A stretch of 9,035 nucleotides of DNA from Alphaproteobacteria bacterium (GCA_017307315.1 JAFKFF010000163.1:1-9035), one strand, 5' to 3'; positions 1 through 7,141 are shown, numbered from the stretch's first letter. The notes: a model not told the origin generated them from the letters alone. Program-made: numbers and translations.

Positions 1-767
1 GACGCATCCATAACCCAGACATTGCCGGCCGGAATATCGTTTGCACGGGCCAGCGACAGGATCTGGGTTCTCAGCGCGCCGTCGGGCAGGGGCGTGTAAT
101 GATTGAAAAGCGGCGCGATATAGACCGGGTAGATCACCGCCGTCACGACCTGAAAGCCAATTGTGAGTGCGGCGCCCCAAAGCCACCAATTGTTCCGCGT
201 CCGCCGGATCGCGGTATAGAGCAGGGGCACGAAGATCACCGCCGCCACCAGACCCAGCGCCAGCGCGATACCCCAATCGCCAAGCCAGGCGGAGAAGGTC
301 TGGTTGGAAAGGCCGTAGCGATGCTCGCGGAAAAAACCTTCATAGAGCGTGAGCGGGAACTGAACCAAAGCGGCAATCAGGGCATAGAGTCCGCCAAAGA
401 TCGCACTCTGGTAAAAGCGGCTGGGAACGCGGCGGGCAATGACATCGCGCAGTCCCGCCGAAAGCCCCAGCCAGAGCAGCGCGCCGGATAGCGCCAGGGT
501 CCAGAGCGTGTCCGCCAGGCTGAGCCAATAGCCGCCTTCGAAATAGGTGTCGGAACGGGCGCGCGCCTCGCCGCCGATCCGCGCCAGATAACCGGCGGTG
601 GCGCGGCCGGCGTCGAATTTCGGCGTCGTGTCGACAATGCCGAGTTGTTGCACCTCGACATGGGTGGTCGGCGCCGCCCGGGGTGGAAGACCCAGCAGCC
701 GGTCCTGGGCCAACGCAGGCGCCGTCAGAACGATCAAGGCCAGGAACGCGAATGCCAGTCGCTGCAT
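1..767 (-). CDS. Ste24/M48-type membrane zinc metalloprotease, N-terminal part (cut by left edge)
   Basis: This minus-strand reading frame has no stop from its ATG at 767 to the window edge, giving 255 codons. The N-terminus (MQRLAFAFLALIVLTAPALA) looks like a cleavable signal peptide ending in ALA|Q. Hydrophobic segments follow at about residues 87-105, 120-140, 166-187 and 196-215. The stretch with YEGFFREHRYGLS (about 142-154) and the motif PLFNHYTPLPDG (about 219-230) are typical of the Peptidase_M48_N region of CAAX-prenyl-protease-like (Ste24) enzymes. The zinc-binding HExxH motif should lie beyond the edge and cannot be checked. Bacterial members are inner-membrane proteases of mostly undefined substrate, possibly in protein quality control. 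A GGAGA ribosome binding site lies about 6 nt before the start. It is transcribed divergently from the TPR gene. The family call is fairly sure; activity is unverified. Confidence 0.82.
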   Translation of the reverse strand, partial: MQRLAFAFLALIVLTAPALAQDRLLGLPPRAAPTTHVEVQQLGIVDTTPKFDAGRATAGYLARIGGEARARSDTYFEGGYWLSLADTLWTLALSGALLWLGLSAGLRDVIARRVPSRFYQSAIFGGLYALIAALVQFPLTLYEGFFREHRYGLSNQTFSAWLGDWGIALALGLVAAVIFVPLLYTAIRRTRNNWWLWGAALTIGFQVVTAVIYPVYIAPLFNHYTPLPDGALRTQILSLARANDIPAGNVWVMDA

Positions 768-773
768 GAATTT

Positions 774-778
774 TCTCC
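774..778 (-). promoter_or_regulatory. Ribosome binding site of the M48 protease gene
   Basis: Read on the minus strand this is GGAGA, about 6 nt before the ATG at 767. It supports that start. Confidence 0.55.
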
Positions 779-858
779 GGGTGGCGAGCCTAGCAGATGA
801 TCATCGGCGCGCCATTCCAAACTCGCGCATCGCTCTGGATCGTTCTATAGACGGTTCC

Positions 859-1638
859 ATGTCCGGCTTTCCCGCGCGTCCGCGTCTGATTCCGTTTTGG
901 AGCCTGCTCTTGCTTTTGCCCCTGTCTACACAGGCGGTGGCACAAGCGCCGGATGCCGGCGCGCAGGCGCGCTACCAGAATTGCCTCAGCCTGGCCAATC
1001 TCGATCCCGCCCAGGCGTTGCGCGTCGCGGGCGCTTGGATCAAGGCGAAGGGTGGCGGGCCTGCCGAACATTGCATGGCGATGGCGCTGGTCGAACTGAA
1101 GCGCTATCCCGAAGCGGCGACGCGGCTCGATCAGCTTGGCCGCGCGCCGGGCATGGGCGATTTGCGCCCGACCATCTTCGATCAGGCCGGCAATGCCTGG
1201 ATGCTGGCGGGCGACGCCGCCAAGGCGGCGGCGAGCTTCTCGGCGGCGCTGGCGCTCTCTGCAAATGATGCCGATCTTTACGCCGATCTGGCGCGTGCCC
1301 AGGCGATGCTGAAACAATGGAGCGCGGTGGAATCCGATCTCAACGCTGCTCTATCGCTCGAGCCCCGGCGGCCGGACTTTCTGGTGTTGCGCGCCAGCGC
1401 CCGCGCCGCGCAGGGGAAATTGCGCGATGCCCGCGACGACGCGGATGCGGCGCTCAAGCTCAAGCCCAATTCGCCGGAGGCTCTGGTACAGCGTGGCGAG
1501 ATTGCGCGCCGGGCCGGCGATCTGGCCAATGCGCGGCGCGACTTCCAGGCCGCGCTGAAGATCGCGGGCACGGGCGAGGCGGCCGCAGCGGCGCGCGAAG
1601 GTCTTGCGCTGACCGAGGAGCGTGGCGGCAAGCCTTAA
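859..1638 (+). CDS. Secreted tetratricopeptide (TPR) repeat protein
   Basis: The protein has 259 residues. The chosen ATG puts a signal peptide at the N-terminus: basic RPR, a hydrophobic WSLLLLLPL core, then a cleavage region near AVAQA (residues 26-30). The mature part is Ala-rich and helical, with repeats resembling TPRs at about residues 105-135 ([18 protein letters not shown]), 138-170 ([14 protein letters not shown]), 172-203 and 206-237. It probably acts in the periplasm as a protein-protein interaction scaffold; the partner is unknown. Two cysteines (C42 and C72) lie before the repeats and could form a disulfide. The frame stays open upstream to an ATG at 598, but that extension would cross the divergent protease start and bury the signal peptide. 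No clear Shine-Dalgarno precedes 859. The stop overlaps that of queG on the other strand. Confidence 0.8.
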   Translation: MSGFPARPRLIPFWSLLLLLPLSTQAVAQAPDAGAQARYQNCLSLANLDPAQALRVAGAWIKAKGGGPAEHCMAMALVELKRYPEAATRLDQLGRAPGMGDLRPTIFDQAGNAWMLAGDAAKAAASFSAALALSANDADLYADLARAQAMLKQWSAVESDLNAALSLEPRRPDFLVLRASARAAQGKLRDARDDADAALKLKPNSPEALVQRGEIARRAGDLANARRDFQAALKIAGTGEAAAAAREGLALTEERGGKP

Positions 1639-2786
1639 GCTTGCCATTCCGCGCGGACAGCGTCGTCCCCTTCGCACGGCAGATGCCGCCGCGACAAAGC
1701 GGAAAAGTCCGCGTCGGCAAGCAACCGCCGCAGGGCCCATACCGCCGCGCCGCGCACCAAAGCGGATGGGTCCTCCAGACTGTGCCGGGCAGGAGCGGCA
1801 AGATCGGCGTCGCCGCTGTTGCCGATGGCAATCAGCACATTGCGCAAAAAGCGGTCGCGCCCGATGCGTTTGACCGGCGATTTGCGGAACAGGGTGCGGA
1901 AGCCGGCATCATCCAGTCGCGCCAGCATGGCGAGATCGGGCGCGCGCAATTCTTCGCGTGCGCCGAGCTTCATGTCCCGCCCTTTTTGCGCGAATTTGTT
2001 CCAGGGACAGACGGCCAGGCAATCGTCGCAGCCATAGATGCGGTTGCCCATCGCCGCGCGGAATTCGCGCGGGATCGGGCCTTTGTTCTCGATGGTGAGA
2101 TAGGAAATGCAGCGGCGCGCATCCAGCCGATAGGGCGCGGGGAAAGCTGCGGTGGGGCAGATGTCGAGGCAGGCCCGGCAGCGGCCGCAATGATCGCTCT
2201 CGGGATGGTCGGGCGCAAACGCGACGGCGGTGAAGATCGAGCCCAGAAACAACCAGGAGCCGAATTCACGGCTCACCAGATTGGTGTGCTTGCCTTGCCA
2301 GCCCAGGCCGGCCTTCTGCGCCAGCGGCTTTTCCATCACCGGGGCGGTGTCGACAAAGACTTTCACCGGCATCTTGGATTTTTCGTAAATCCGTCCGGCG
2401 ACCGCCTTGAGCTTCTTCTTCACCACGTCGTGGTAGTCATCGCCCTGCGCGTAGACCGAAATCGCCGCCTTGTCCTTTTCCCCAAGAACCGCGAGCGGAT
2501 CGCAACCGGGGCCATAATTCATGCCCAGCACGATGACCGAGCGCGCCTCCGGCCATAAGGTCACGGGATCGGCGCGCTCGGTCTTGCGCGTTTCCATCCA
2601 ATCCATCGCGCCATGGTGCCCGGCGGAAAGATAGGCTTCCAAGCCTTCCTGGTTTCGAGGCGCGGCCTCGGCATCGGTAAAGCGCACCACATCGAAGCCT
2701 TCCCCAAGCGCGAAGGCTTTGATCTCGTCCTTGAATGTGGGTTCGGTCGCACGACCGGACGGGGACTTAGAAATCGAGCTCGGCAT
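1635..2786 (-). CDS. queG: Epoxyqueuosine reductase QueG
   Basis: QueG catalyses the last step of queuosine synthesis, reducing epoxyqueuosine to queuosine at wobble position 34 of GUN-anticodon tRNAs, using cobalamin and two [4Fe-4S] clusters in the cytosol. The 383-residue product has the family hallmarks. The DTAPVMEK motif holds the probable catalytic Asp (D146). Two ferredoxin-type cysteine motifs follow, [12 protein letters not shown] (C200, C203, C206, C210) and [11 protein letters not shown] (C253, C256, C260). A HEAT-like helical tail is at about 312-355 ([19 protein letters not shown]). Length is normal for the family. The ATG lies inside the end of the upstream GST gene (20-bp overlap) with only a weak ribosome site, which suggests translational coupling. 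Other queuosine genes are not in the window. Identification is firm. Confidence 0.96.
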   Translation of the reverse strand: MPSSISKSPSGRATEPTFKDEIKAFALGEGFDVVRFTDAEAAPRNQEGLEAYLSAGHHGAMDWMETRKTERADPVTLWPEARSVIVLGMNYGPGCDPLAVLGEKDKAAISVYAQGDDYHDVVKKKLKAVAGRIYEKSKMPVKVFVDTAPVMEKPLAQKAGLGWQGKHTNLVSREFGSWLFLGSIFTAVAFAPDHPESDHCGRCRACLDICPTAAFPAPYRLDARRCISYLTIENKGPIPREFRAAMGNRIYGCDDCLAVCPWNKFAQKGRDMKLGAREELRAPDLAMLARLDDAGFRTLFRKSPVKRIGRDRFLRNVLIAIGNSGDADLAAPARHSLEDPSALVRGAAVWALRRLLADADFSALSRRHLPCEGDDAVRAEWQA

Positions 2787-3411
2787 AATGGGCGGCCGGT
2801 GGTTGTCCCGGCACGCGGTCGGCCAGGATGGAGCGGAAGCTGGGCCGCGATTTCATCCGCACATACCATTCGTTGGCGGCGGGGAAATCGCCCCAAGGCA
2901 CTTCGCCGAAATAATCCAAACCGGACAATTGCGCGGCAACCGCCAGATCGCCCAGCGCGGGGGCGCGGCCCGACAGATTGCCGCCCGCTTCCAGCGCCCG
3001 GCCGATGGCGGCGAGCGCCAGCTTGAGTTCGTCACGGCCCGCGCGGATGACGTTCATGTCGGGTGCGCGGCGGCCCGGCGCGCCGGTAAAACGCTGGGCC
3101 GCCTTTTCATACAGGATGCGCTGGGTCACCTGCTCATGGAACGGACCCAGCGCCCAATCCAGCCAGCGCAGGCTGGCGCGCCGCTCGCCGGCATCCTCGG
3201 GCGCGAGCGGATGATCCGGAAAATGGGTTTCCAGGTGATCGACCAGCGCCCAGATGCCTTCGATGCGGGTTCCATCCTGGTCGATGAAGACGGGCATGGG
3301 ATTGCGCGCATCCTCCGCCGAGGTCGGATCGCAGGCGACGCGCTTTTCCGCCAGGATCAGGCGGGCGAGGCGGCAGCTCGGCGACAGCATCAGATGGATC
3401 AGGCGGCGCAT
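2767..3411 (-). CDS. Glutathione S-transferase family protein
   Basis: The 214-residue protein has a thioredoxin-like N-terminal half (about 1-75). Residues 9-13 (LSPSC) at the start of helix 1 sit where GSTs place the Ser or Cys that activates glutathione, and the PVFIDQDG segment (40-47) contains the expected cis-Pro region. The helical C-terminal half (about 85-214) has the fold-stabilising pattern with Asp155 in [11 protein letters not shown] and the [10 protein letters not shown] segment near 182-193. Substrate and true GST activity cannot be told from sequence. It overlaps queG by 20 bp and starts 51 bp after the mtgA stop on the same strand, so it is probably the middle gene of a three-gene operon. 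Small GST-fold genes next to queG recur in alphaproteobacteria, in my recollection, which hints at a link not explained by detoxification. Confidence 0.86.
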   Translation of the reverse strand: MRRLIHLMLSPSCRLARLILAEKRVACDPTSAEDARNPMPVFIDQDGTRIEGIWALVDHLETHFPDHPLAPEDAGERRASLRWLDWALGPFHEQVTQRILYEKAAQRFTGAPGRRAPDMNVIRAGRDELKLALAAIGRALEAGGNLSGRAPALGDLAVAAQLSGLDYFGEVPWGDFPAANEWYVRMKSRPSFRSILADRVPGQPPAAHYAELDF

Positions 3412-3423
3412 GGAAAATTTTCC
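3412..3423. repeat. 12-bp perfect palindrome GGAAAATTTTCC at the GST start
   Basis: The palindrome directly abuts the ATG of the GST gene (minus strand, start at 3411) and includes the GGA that might serve as its weak ribosome binding site. It could be an operator or a small hairpin at the translation start, or chance. It is A/T-rich against a high-GC background. Confidence 0.5.
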
Positions 3424-3461
3424 GGGGCGGCGGGAAAAACAGCTTCTTCTAAGCGAGGGCG

Positions 3462-4109
3462 CTATTTAACGCAAAAATCCAGATTGTCCCGGCTGACGAC
3501 GGCCGCCTGCCCGATCAGGGTTTCGGTGCGCCGCGCGACATAAGGCCCGGGCCTTGAGGCATTCCATTTCCCTGGGTCGGGCAGGATCGCCGCCAGCCGG
3601 GCCGCCTGGGTTCGGCTCAGCCGCGCCACGTCGATCCCGAAATAGGCGCGCGCCGCGGCCTCGGCGCCGAAATTGCCATGACCCCAATCCACCAGGTTGA
3701 GGTAGGCCTCCAGGATTCTCTTTTTGGGCCAGAGCGCTTCCAGAAGGACGGTCAGATAGGCCTCCACGCCTTTGCGCACCCAGCTGCGCACCGGCACCAG
3801 GAACAGGGTTCGCGCGGTCTGCTGGGAAATGGTGGAGGCACCGCGCAGCCGCCGCGCTGGATTGCGCTGATGCGCGGTCATCGCCTGGTCGATCGATTTC
3901 CAGTCGAAGCCGTCATGGTTGCAGAAATTCTGGTCCTCCGCGCCGATCACGGCAATACGGTCCGACCAGCGGTAATGCGCGCCCTTGCCTTGCGCCAGGC
4001 TCCACAGCATCTGCGGCGTGCCGGGTAGGGGCACGAAGCGGAAGATCAAAAGCACCACCACCGGCATGGCAACGAAAAGAATCAGTACGCCCAGGAAGAA
4101 CCTGCGCAT
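3462..4109 (-). CDS. mtgA: Monofunctional biosynthetic peptidoglycan glycosyltransferase MtgA
   Basis: This GT51-family enzyme polymerises glycan strands from lipid II on the periplasmic face of the inner membrane. The 215-residue product has one N-terminal membrane anchor (about residues 5-26). It then shows the GT51 motifs in order: AEDQNFCNHDGFD with catalytic Glu58, RGASTISQQTARTLFL (89-104), RKGVEAYLT with the second Glu (E116), KKRILEAYLN (129-138) and WGHGNFGAEAAARAYFG (142-158). No transpeptidase domain follows, which separates it from bifunctional class A PBPs. The frame stays open to a TTG at 4157, but the ATG at 4109 places the basic MRR just before the anchor and is preferred. It probably leads an operon with the GST gene and queG, and is divergent from uppP. 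Confidence 0.95.
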   Translation of the reverse strand: MRRFFLGVLILFVAMPVVVLLIFRFVPLPGTPQMLWSLAQGKGAHYRWSDRIAVIGAEDQNFCNHDGFDWKSIDQAMTAHQRNPARRLRGASTISQQTARTLFLVPVRSWVRKGVEAYLTVLLEALWPKKRILEAYLNLVDWGHGNFGAEAAARAYFGIDVARLSRTQAARLAAILPDPGKWNASRPGPYVARRTETLIGQAAVVSRDNLDFCVK

Positions 4110-4228
4110 CACGCCGCCGCGTCCGAATCTCGCCCCGCCATGCTCCCACCATAGCAAAAGTTACCGCGCCGACGATGGTGCGCGCGAGCCCGCGATGCTA
4201 CCTGTGGCCGGCTTCAGGGAATCTTCGC
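4110..4228. promoter_or_regulatory. Divergent intergenic region between mtgA and uppP
   Basis: This 119-bp gap must hold the promoters for mtgA (leftward) and uppP (rightward). I could not pick convincing -35/-10 pairs. A GCTATGGT element read leftward near 4148-4155 is only a weak -10 candidate. Confidence 0.45.
4216..4220 (+). promoter_or_regulatory. Ribosome binding site of uppP
   Basis: AGGGA lies 8 nt before the ATG at 4229. It supports that start over an in-frame upstream ATG at 4175, which would add 18 residues unlike the family. Confidence 0.65.
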
Positions 4229-5032
4229 ATGCACGATATTCTGATTTCGGTCTGGCTCGGCATCGTGGAGGGGTTGACCGAATTCCTGCCGATTTCCTCG
4301 ACCGCCCATCTTCTGGTCGCCGAACGGCTTCTGGGGGTTTCGGACAATTGGGAGGCCTTTACGGTCGTGATTCAGCTGGGCGCGATCCTGGCGGTGGTGG
4401 CGATCTATTTTCAGACCTTCTGGCGGGCGCTTGTCACCCTGCCGACATCAGCGGAATCGCGCCGCTTCGCGCTCGGGATCATCGTCGCTCTCCTGCCTTC
4501 CGTTGGCGCGGGGCTGGCGCTGAAGAAATTTCTGGATGCGGTGCTGCTCAATCCCGCGCTCGCGATGCCCTTCATCGCGGTGTGTTGGGTTGTGGGCGGC
4601 GTGATCATCCTGGCGCTGGAACGCATCGCGCCCAAGCCCCGCTGGTTCGACGGCGACAAGCTGCCCATCTCCAAGGCCTTCCAGATCGGCTGCTGCCAGA
4701 TTCTGGCGATCATTCCCGGCGTATCGCGGTCCGGCGCAACCATCCTGGGCGGAGAATTGCTGGGCGTCGAGCGCAAGGCCGCCACACTCTTCACCTTCTA
4801 CCTCGCCGTGCCCACCATGCTGGGCGCGACGATCCTGGAGCTGCACCATGTGGGAAGTGCGCTCAGCGGCGCGCAGGCGACCAACATCGCGGTCGGCTTC
4901 GTGGTGTCGTTCCTGGTCGCCTATGTGGTGATCCGCCAGTTCCTGGTGATCGTAGGGCGCTACGGCCTTGCGCCCTTCGGCTGGTACCGGATCGTGGCGG
5001 GACTGGCGTTGGCGGCGTATCTCTGGGTCTAG
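4229..5032 (+). CDS. uppP: Undecaprenyl-diphosphatase UppP (BacA)
   Basis: UppP dephosphorylates undecaprenyl diphosphate so that the lipid carrier can be reused for peptidoglycan and other envelope polymers; overproduction gives bacitracin resistance. The 267-residue protein is a polytopic inner-membrane protein with the two signature motifs. The first is EGLTEFLPISSTAHL (residues 14-28), with the active-site glutamates E14 and E18 and His27. The second is PGVSRSGATI (163-172), with Ser166 and Arg167. Hydrophobic segments fall at about 46-62, 83-97, 112-131, 188-204, 219-241 and 253-266. Length matches the family. It diverges from mtgA, which releases the diphosphate carrier this enzyme recycles. 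The stop overlaps that of the convergent NDUFA9-like gene by 4 bp (CTAG). Confidence 0.97.
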   Translation: MHDILISVWLGIVEGLTEFLPISSTAHLLVAERLLGVSDNWEAFTVVIQLGAILAVVAIYFQTFWRALVTLPTSAESRRFALGIIVALLPSVGAGLALKKFLDAVLLNPALAMPFIAVCWVVGGVIILALERIAPKPRWFDGDKLPISKAFQIGCCQILAIIPGVSRSGATILGGELLGVERKAATLFTFYLAVPTMLGATILELHHVGSALSGAQATNIAVGFVVSFLVAYVVIRQFLVIVGRYGLAPFGWYRIVAGLALAAYLWV

Positions 5033-5985
5033 CCCGCGCGACCCTGCGCCAGATCGGCATATTCGCCTTTGGCCCGGAAGCGCCAGAGATAGGCCGGCAC
5101 TTCCGCTTCCACCGTGGTGGGCCGGATGCCCAGATCAGCGAGCGTGAGCGCCGTCGGCGCCACCACATTGTCCTGGCGCAGCAAGGTCACCTGGTCTGGC
5201 GTCAACAGCGGCTTGGGCGCCAGCTGCAGGAAGAAAGCCTTGAACGACGCCAACCAGAAGGGCAGGGGCACCAGAAGGCGTTTGCGGCCCGTCTCGCGCA
5301 GCACGATCTGCATCAATTCGCGGAAGCTGTAGATGGTGGGCCCGCCCAACTCATAGGTCCGGCCCGGCGCTTGCGGATGGCCCAGGGCCGCGCAAATCGC
5401 CGCGGCCACGTCGCCGACAAAGACGGGCTGAAAGCGGGTGTGCCCGCCGCCGATCAGGGGCAGGGCGGGCGAGAAGCGGGCGAGCGCGGCGAATGTGTTG
5501 AAGAACTGGTCTTCCGGTCCGAACACGATGGATGGCCTCAGGATCGTGGCCGCCGGGAAAGCGGCGCGAATCCGTGTTTCGCCTTCGGTCTTGGTCCGGG
5601 CATAGCGCGATTCGGATTCCGTCCCCGCTCCGATGGCGGAAACATGGACCATCGCGGCAATTCCCAGCCGCGCGGCGGCTTGCGCCACATTATCGGCCCC
5701 GGTGACATGAACCTCCTCGAAGCTCTGTCCCCGGGGGTAAAGAATCCCCGGCAGGTTCACGATCGCGGCCGAGCCGTGCAGCGCCGCTTCGACCTCATCG
5801 GGATTGGTCACGTCGCATTTGATCGGGGCGATCTGGCCCACCTGGCCGAGCGGGCGCAGGAAAAAGGCGCGATGGGGGTGGCGGCAGGCGACCTTGATGC
5901 GCCAGCCTTCCTTGGCGAGGGCCCGGACCGCGTGCCGGCCCAGAAACCCCGAACCGCCAAAGACCGTGATCTGCTTTGCTTGCAT
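5029..5985 (-). CDS. Complex I NDUFA9-family NAD(P)-binding protein (atypical extended SDR)
   Basis: The 318-residue protein begins with a Rossmann nucleotide-binding motif (VFGGSGFLGRH, residues 8-18, GxxGxxG), followed by CRHPHRA near 34-40 that could contact the cofactor. The segment HVSAIGA (114-120) and the Y128-x3-K132 pair (SRYARTKTEGE) are SDR active-site positions. ATILRPSIVFGPEDQFFN (146-163), F-Q-P-VFVGDVAAAI (185-197) and YELGGPTIYSFRELM (211-225) are typical of the NDUFA9/NuoE-accessory group. In mitochondria this subunit binds NADPH at the complex I peripheral arm; the bacterial role is less clear, either assembly factor or stand-alone dehydrogenase. A weak GGAAT precedes the ATG. 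It is convergent with uppP, a neighbour often seen in alphaproteobacteria as I recall. Confidence 0.88.
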   Translation of the reverse strand: MQAKQITVFGGSGFLGRHAVRALAKEGWRIKVACRHPHRAFFLRPLGQVGQIAPIKCDVTNPDEVEAALHGSAAIVNLPGILYPRGQSFEEVHVTGADNVAQAAARLGIAAMVHVSAIGAGTESESRYARTKTEGETRIRAAFPAATILRPSIVFGPEDQFFNTFAALARFSPALPLIGGGHTRFQPVFVGDVAAAICAALGHPQAPGRTYELGGPTIYSFRELMQIVLRETGRKRLLVPLPFWLASFKAFFLQLAPKPLLTPDQVTLLRQDNVVAPTALTLADLGIRPTTVEAEVPAYLWRFRAKGEYADLAQGRAG

Positions 5986-6033
5986 AAATGGATTCCGGTT
6001 GAGCGCGGTGGTGTTTAGCCAGAAGAAGATACC

Positions 6034-6050
6034 GCGAAAAGGGGTTTCGC
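6034..6050. repeat. Inverted repeat GCGAAA-N5-TTTCGC before the tRNA promoter
   Basis: Two 6-nt arms (6034-6039 and 6045-6050) pair perfectly around AGGGG. The element ends 2 bp before the -35 box of the tRNA-Leu promoter and lies about 50 bp upstream of the leftward NDUFA9-like gene. It may be an operator serving either direction, or chance. Confidence 0.4.
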
Positions 6051-6052
6051 TG

Positions 6053-6081
6053 TTGACGGCGCCAAAGGCCGACCCTAAACA
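6053..6081 (+). promoter_or_regulatory. Probable sigma-70-type promoter of tRNA-Leu
   Basis: TTGACG (6053-6058) is a near-consensus -35 box. After a 17-bp spacer, TAAACA (6076-6081) is a weaker -10 box. The predicted start near 6088 would give a short leader of about 12 nt before the mature tRNA, as is normal for a tRNA gene. Confidence 0.6.
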
Positions 6082-6099
6082 TCCGGCCCTTCGGCATCT

Positions 6100-6184
<85 letters not shown>

Positions 6185-6198
6185 TTGCCGGCATCCTC

Positions 6199-6215
6199 TT
6201 GTTCCCATGGAACAA
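6199..6215. repeat. Inverted repeat TTGTTCC-N3-GGAACAA
   Basis: Perfect 7-bp arms surround CAT, 14 nt after the tRNA end and about 105 bp before the response-regulator start. No T-run follows, so it is a poor intrinsic terminator. It could be an operator or a tRNA 3'-trailer hairpin. The GTTC/GAAC half-sites resemble LexA-type half-sites, but the geometry is not the alphaproteobacterial GTTC-N7-GTTC. Confidence 0.5.
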
Positions 6216-6304
6216 TTGACCACCTTCCGGGCGTTTTGCCCAGAAATTGGACAGCCTTCGTGCTGGACATTCCGGACAAGTTAAACAAAAGTATTACCTA
6301 CTCC

Positions 6305-6312
6305 GGGGGGAG
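6305..6312 (+). promoter_or_regulatory. Ribosome binding site of the response regulator
   Basis: GGGGGGAG lies 6 nt before the ATG at 6319. It fixes this start rather than an in-frame ATG at 6247, which would prepend 24 residues absent from this family. Confidence 0.7.
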
Positions 6313-6318
6313 CAATAT

Positions 6319-6936
6319 ATGCGTGGGACAGCTACCGTATTCGTAATTGACGATGATGCCGCTGTAAGGGACGCCATCCGGGAATTGCTGCTTTCCGTCG
6401 GCCATCCGGTCGAATCCTTTCTTTCCGCCGAAGAATTCCTCGCCCGCCGCGATCCCCAGGGCTGCGGCTGCCTGGTGTGCGATGTCCGGCTGCCGGGCAC
6501 CAGCGGGCTGGAGCTGCAAAAGCGCCTCAGTGCCCAGAAGGATCGCATCCCCATCATTTTCATCTCCGGCTATGGCGATGTTCCCATGGCGGTACAGGTG
6601 ATGAAGGGCGGCGCCGTGGATTTCCTCCAGAAGCCTTTCCGTGAACAGGAGCTTCTGGAATGCGTGCAGATGGCGCTCCGGCGCGACGAAGCACAGCGCG
6701 AGTTGGAAGAGCAGGTGTCCAGCGTCTTGAGTGGCTACCGCTCGCTTACCAAGCGGGAGCGGGAAATCATGAAGCTGGTTGTTACCGGCCAGATCAACAA
6801 GCAGATTGCGGCCCAGGTGGGTTTGAGCGAGGTCACGGTCAAGATTCACCGCGCGCAAGTAATGCACAAAATGGGGACGCCATCGCTCGCCGATCTGGTG
6901 CGGGCGGCCGATAAAATCGAGGCCTATCTGTCTTGA
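6319..6936 (+). CDS. FixJ/NarL-type two-component response regulator
   Basis: The 205-residue protein is a DNA-binding response regulator. The receiver domain (about 5-120) has the acidic triad DDD (11-13), phospho-acceptor Asp55 in CDVRLPG, Ser83 at the usual Thr/Ser switch position in FISGYGDV, and Lys105 in FLQKPF. A short charged linker (about 121-140) leads to a LuxR-type helix-turn-helix (about 143-197) with LTKREREIM, NKQIAAQVGLSEVTVKIHR and MGTPSLADLVR. This is the FixJ subgroup. No sensor kinase gene is visible within the window, so its signal is unknown. It lies 217 bp before the flavin oxidoreductase gene on the same strand, which makes that gene a natural target, but this is inference from position only. 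Confidence 0.93.
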   Translation: MRGTATVFVIDDDAAVRDAIRELLLSVGHPVESFLSAEEFLARRDPQGCGCLVCDVRLPGTSGLELQKRLSAQKDRIPIIFISGYGDVPMAVQVMKGGAVDFLQKPFREQELLECVQMALRRDEAQRELEEQVSSVLSGYRSLTKREREIMKLVVTGQINKQIAAQVGLSEVTVKIHRAQVMHKMGTPSLADLVRAADKIEAYLS

Positions 6937-6948
6937 ATTTCATCAATT

Positions 6949-6965
6949 CGTGACAGAAAATCACG
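6949..6965. repeat. Inverted repeat CGTGA-N7-TCACG after the regulator
   Basis: Five-bp arms (6949-6953, 6961-6965) flank CAGAAAA, 12 bp after the regulator stop. It looks like a CRP/FNR-family site, but CRP sites have a 6-bp spacer rather than 7. No T-run follows, so a terminator is not supported. Confidence 0.3.
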
Positions 6966-7083
6966 GCTCTGTGCCGCGGCGCAGCTTGTCTTCCGGGCTG
7001 GCGCGTTCTCTGACGTTGCGTTAGAAACCGATCAGGCCGGGACGATTCAAGCATCGCGACGCCCTCAGAAAATTGCCGCCGGT

Positions 7084-7114
7084 GGAATGCCGCGAAGGCA
7101 TCAGAGGAATGCCG
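7084..7114. repeat. GGAATGCCG direct repeats (22-bp period) with an inverted GGCAT between them
   Basis: GGAATGCCG occurs at 7084-7092 and 7106-7114, two helical turns apart. Between them GGCAT (7097-7101) is the reverse complement of the ATGCC in each copy, so it can pair with the left copy (5-nt loop) or the right copy (7-nt loop). The cluster ends 39 bp before the oxidoreductase ATG. It is a candidate operator, perhaps for the FixJ-type regulator, or a leader RNA with two exclusive hairpins. I cannot assign the protein that binds it. Confidence 0.5.
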
Positions 7115-7141
7115 TGCGGCTCCCGGTCAGTGAAGGGGACT

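Noticed and set aside
598..858. Upstream extension of the TPR gene to an ATG at 598
   Set aside because: It would overlap the divergent protease gene and its start, add an 87-residue low-complexity stretch, and bury a clear signal peptide that begins at 859.
1317..2558. Long plus-strand open frame of 413 codons opposite queG
   Set aside because: It lies antisense to a firmly identified queG, has no recognisable domain, and is expected in high-GC DNA with strong third-position bias.
2719..3543. Plus-strand open frame of 274 codons opposite the GST gene
   Set aside because: It is antisense to the GST gene and runs into the end of mtgA, with Arg/Gly/Ala-rich composition and no motif.
4110..4157. 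Longer MtgA start at a TTG (4157)
   Set aside because: It would add 16 residues before the membrane anchor. The ATG at 4109 begins with a basic MRR directly before the anchor.
3985..6018. Plus-strand open frame of 677 codons
   Set aside because: It spans mtgA and the NDUFA9-like gene in antisense and uppP in another sense frame. The three real genes all have family motifs; this frame has none.
6216..6244. TTGACC as a -35 box for the response regulator
   Set aside because: No acceptable -10 sequence occurs at 16-18 bp spacing.
6995..7022. Sigma-54 promoter (TGGC ... TTGC) before the oxidoreductase
   Set aside because: The GG and GC dinucleotides are 18 bp apart instead of the required 12.
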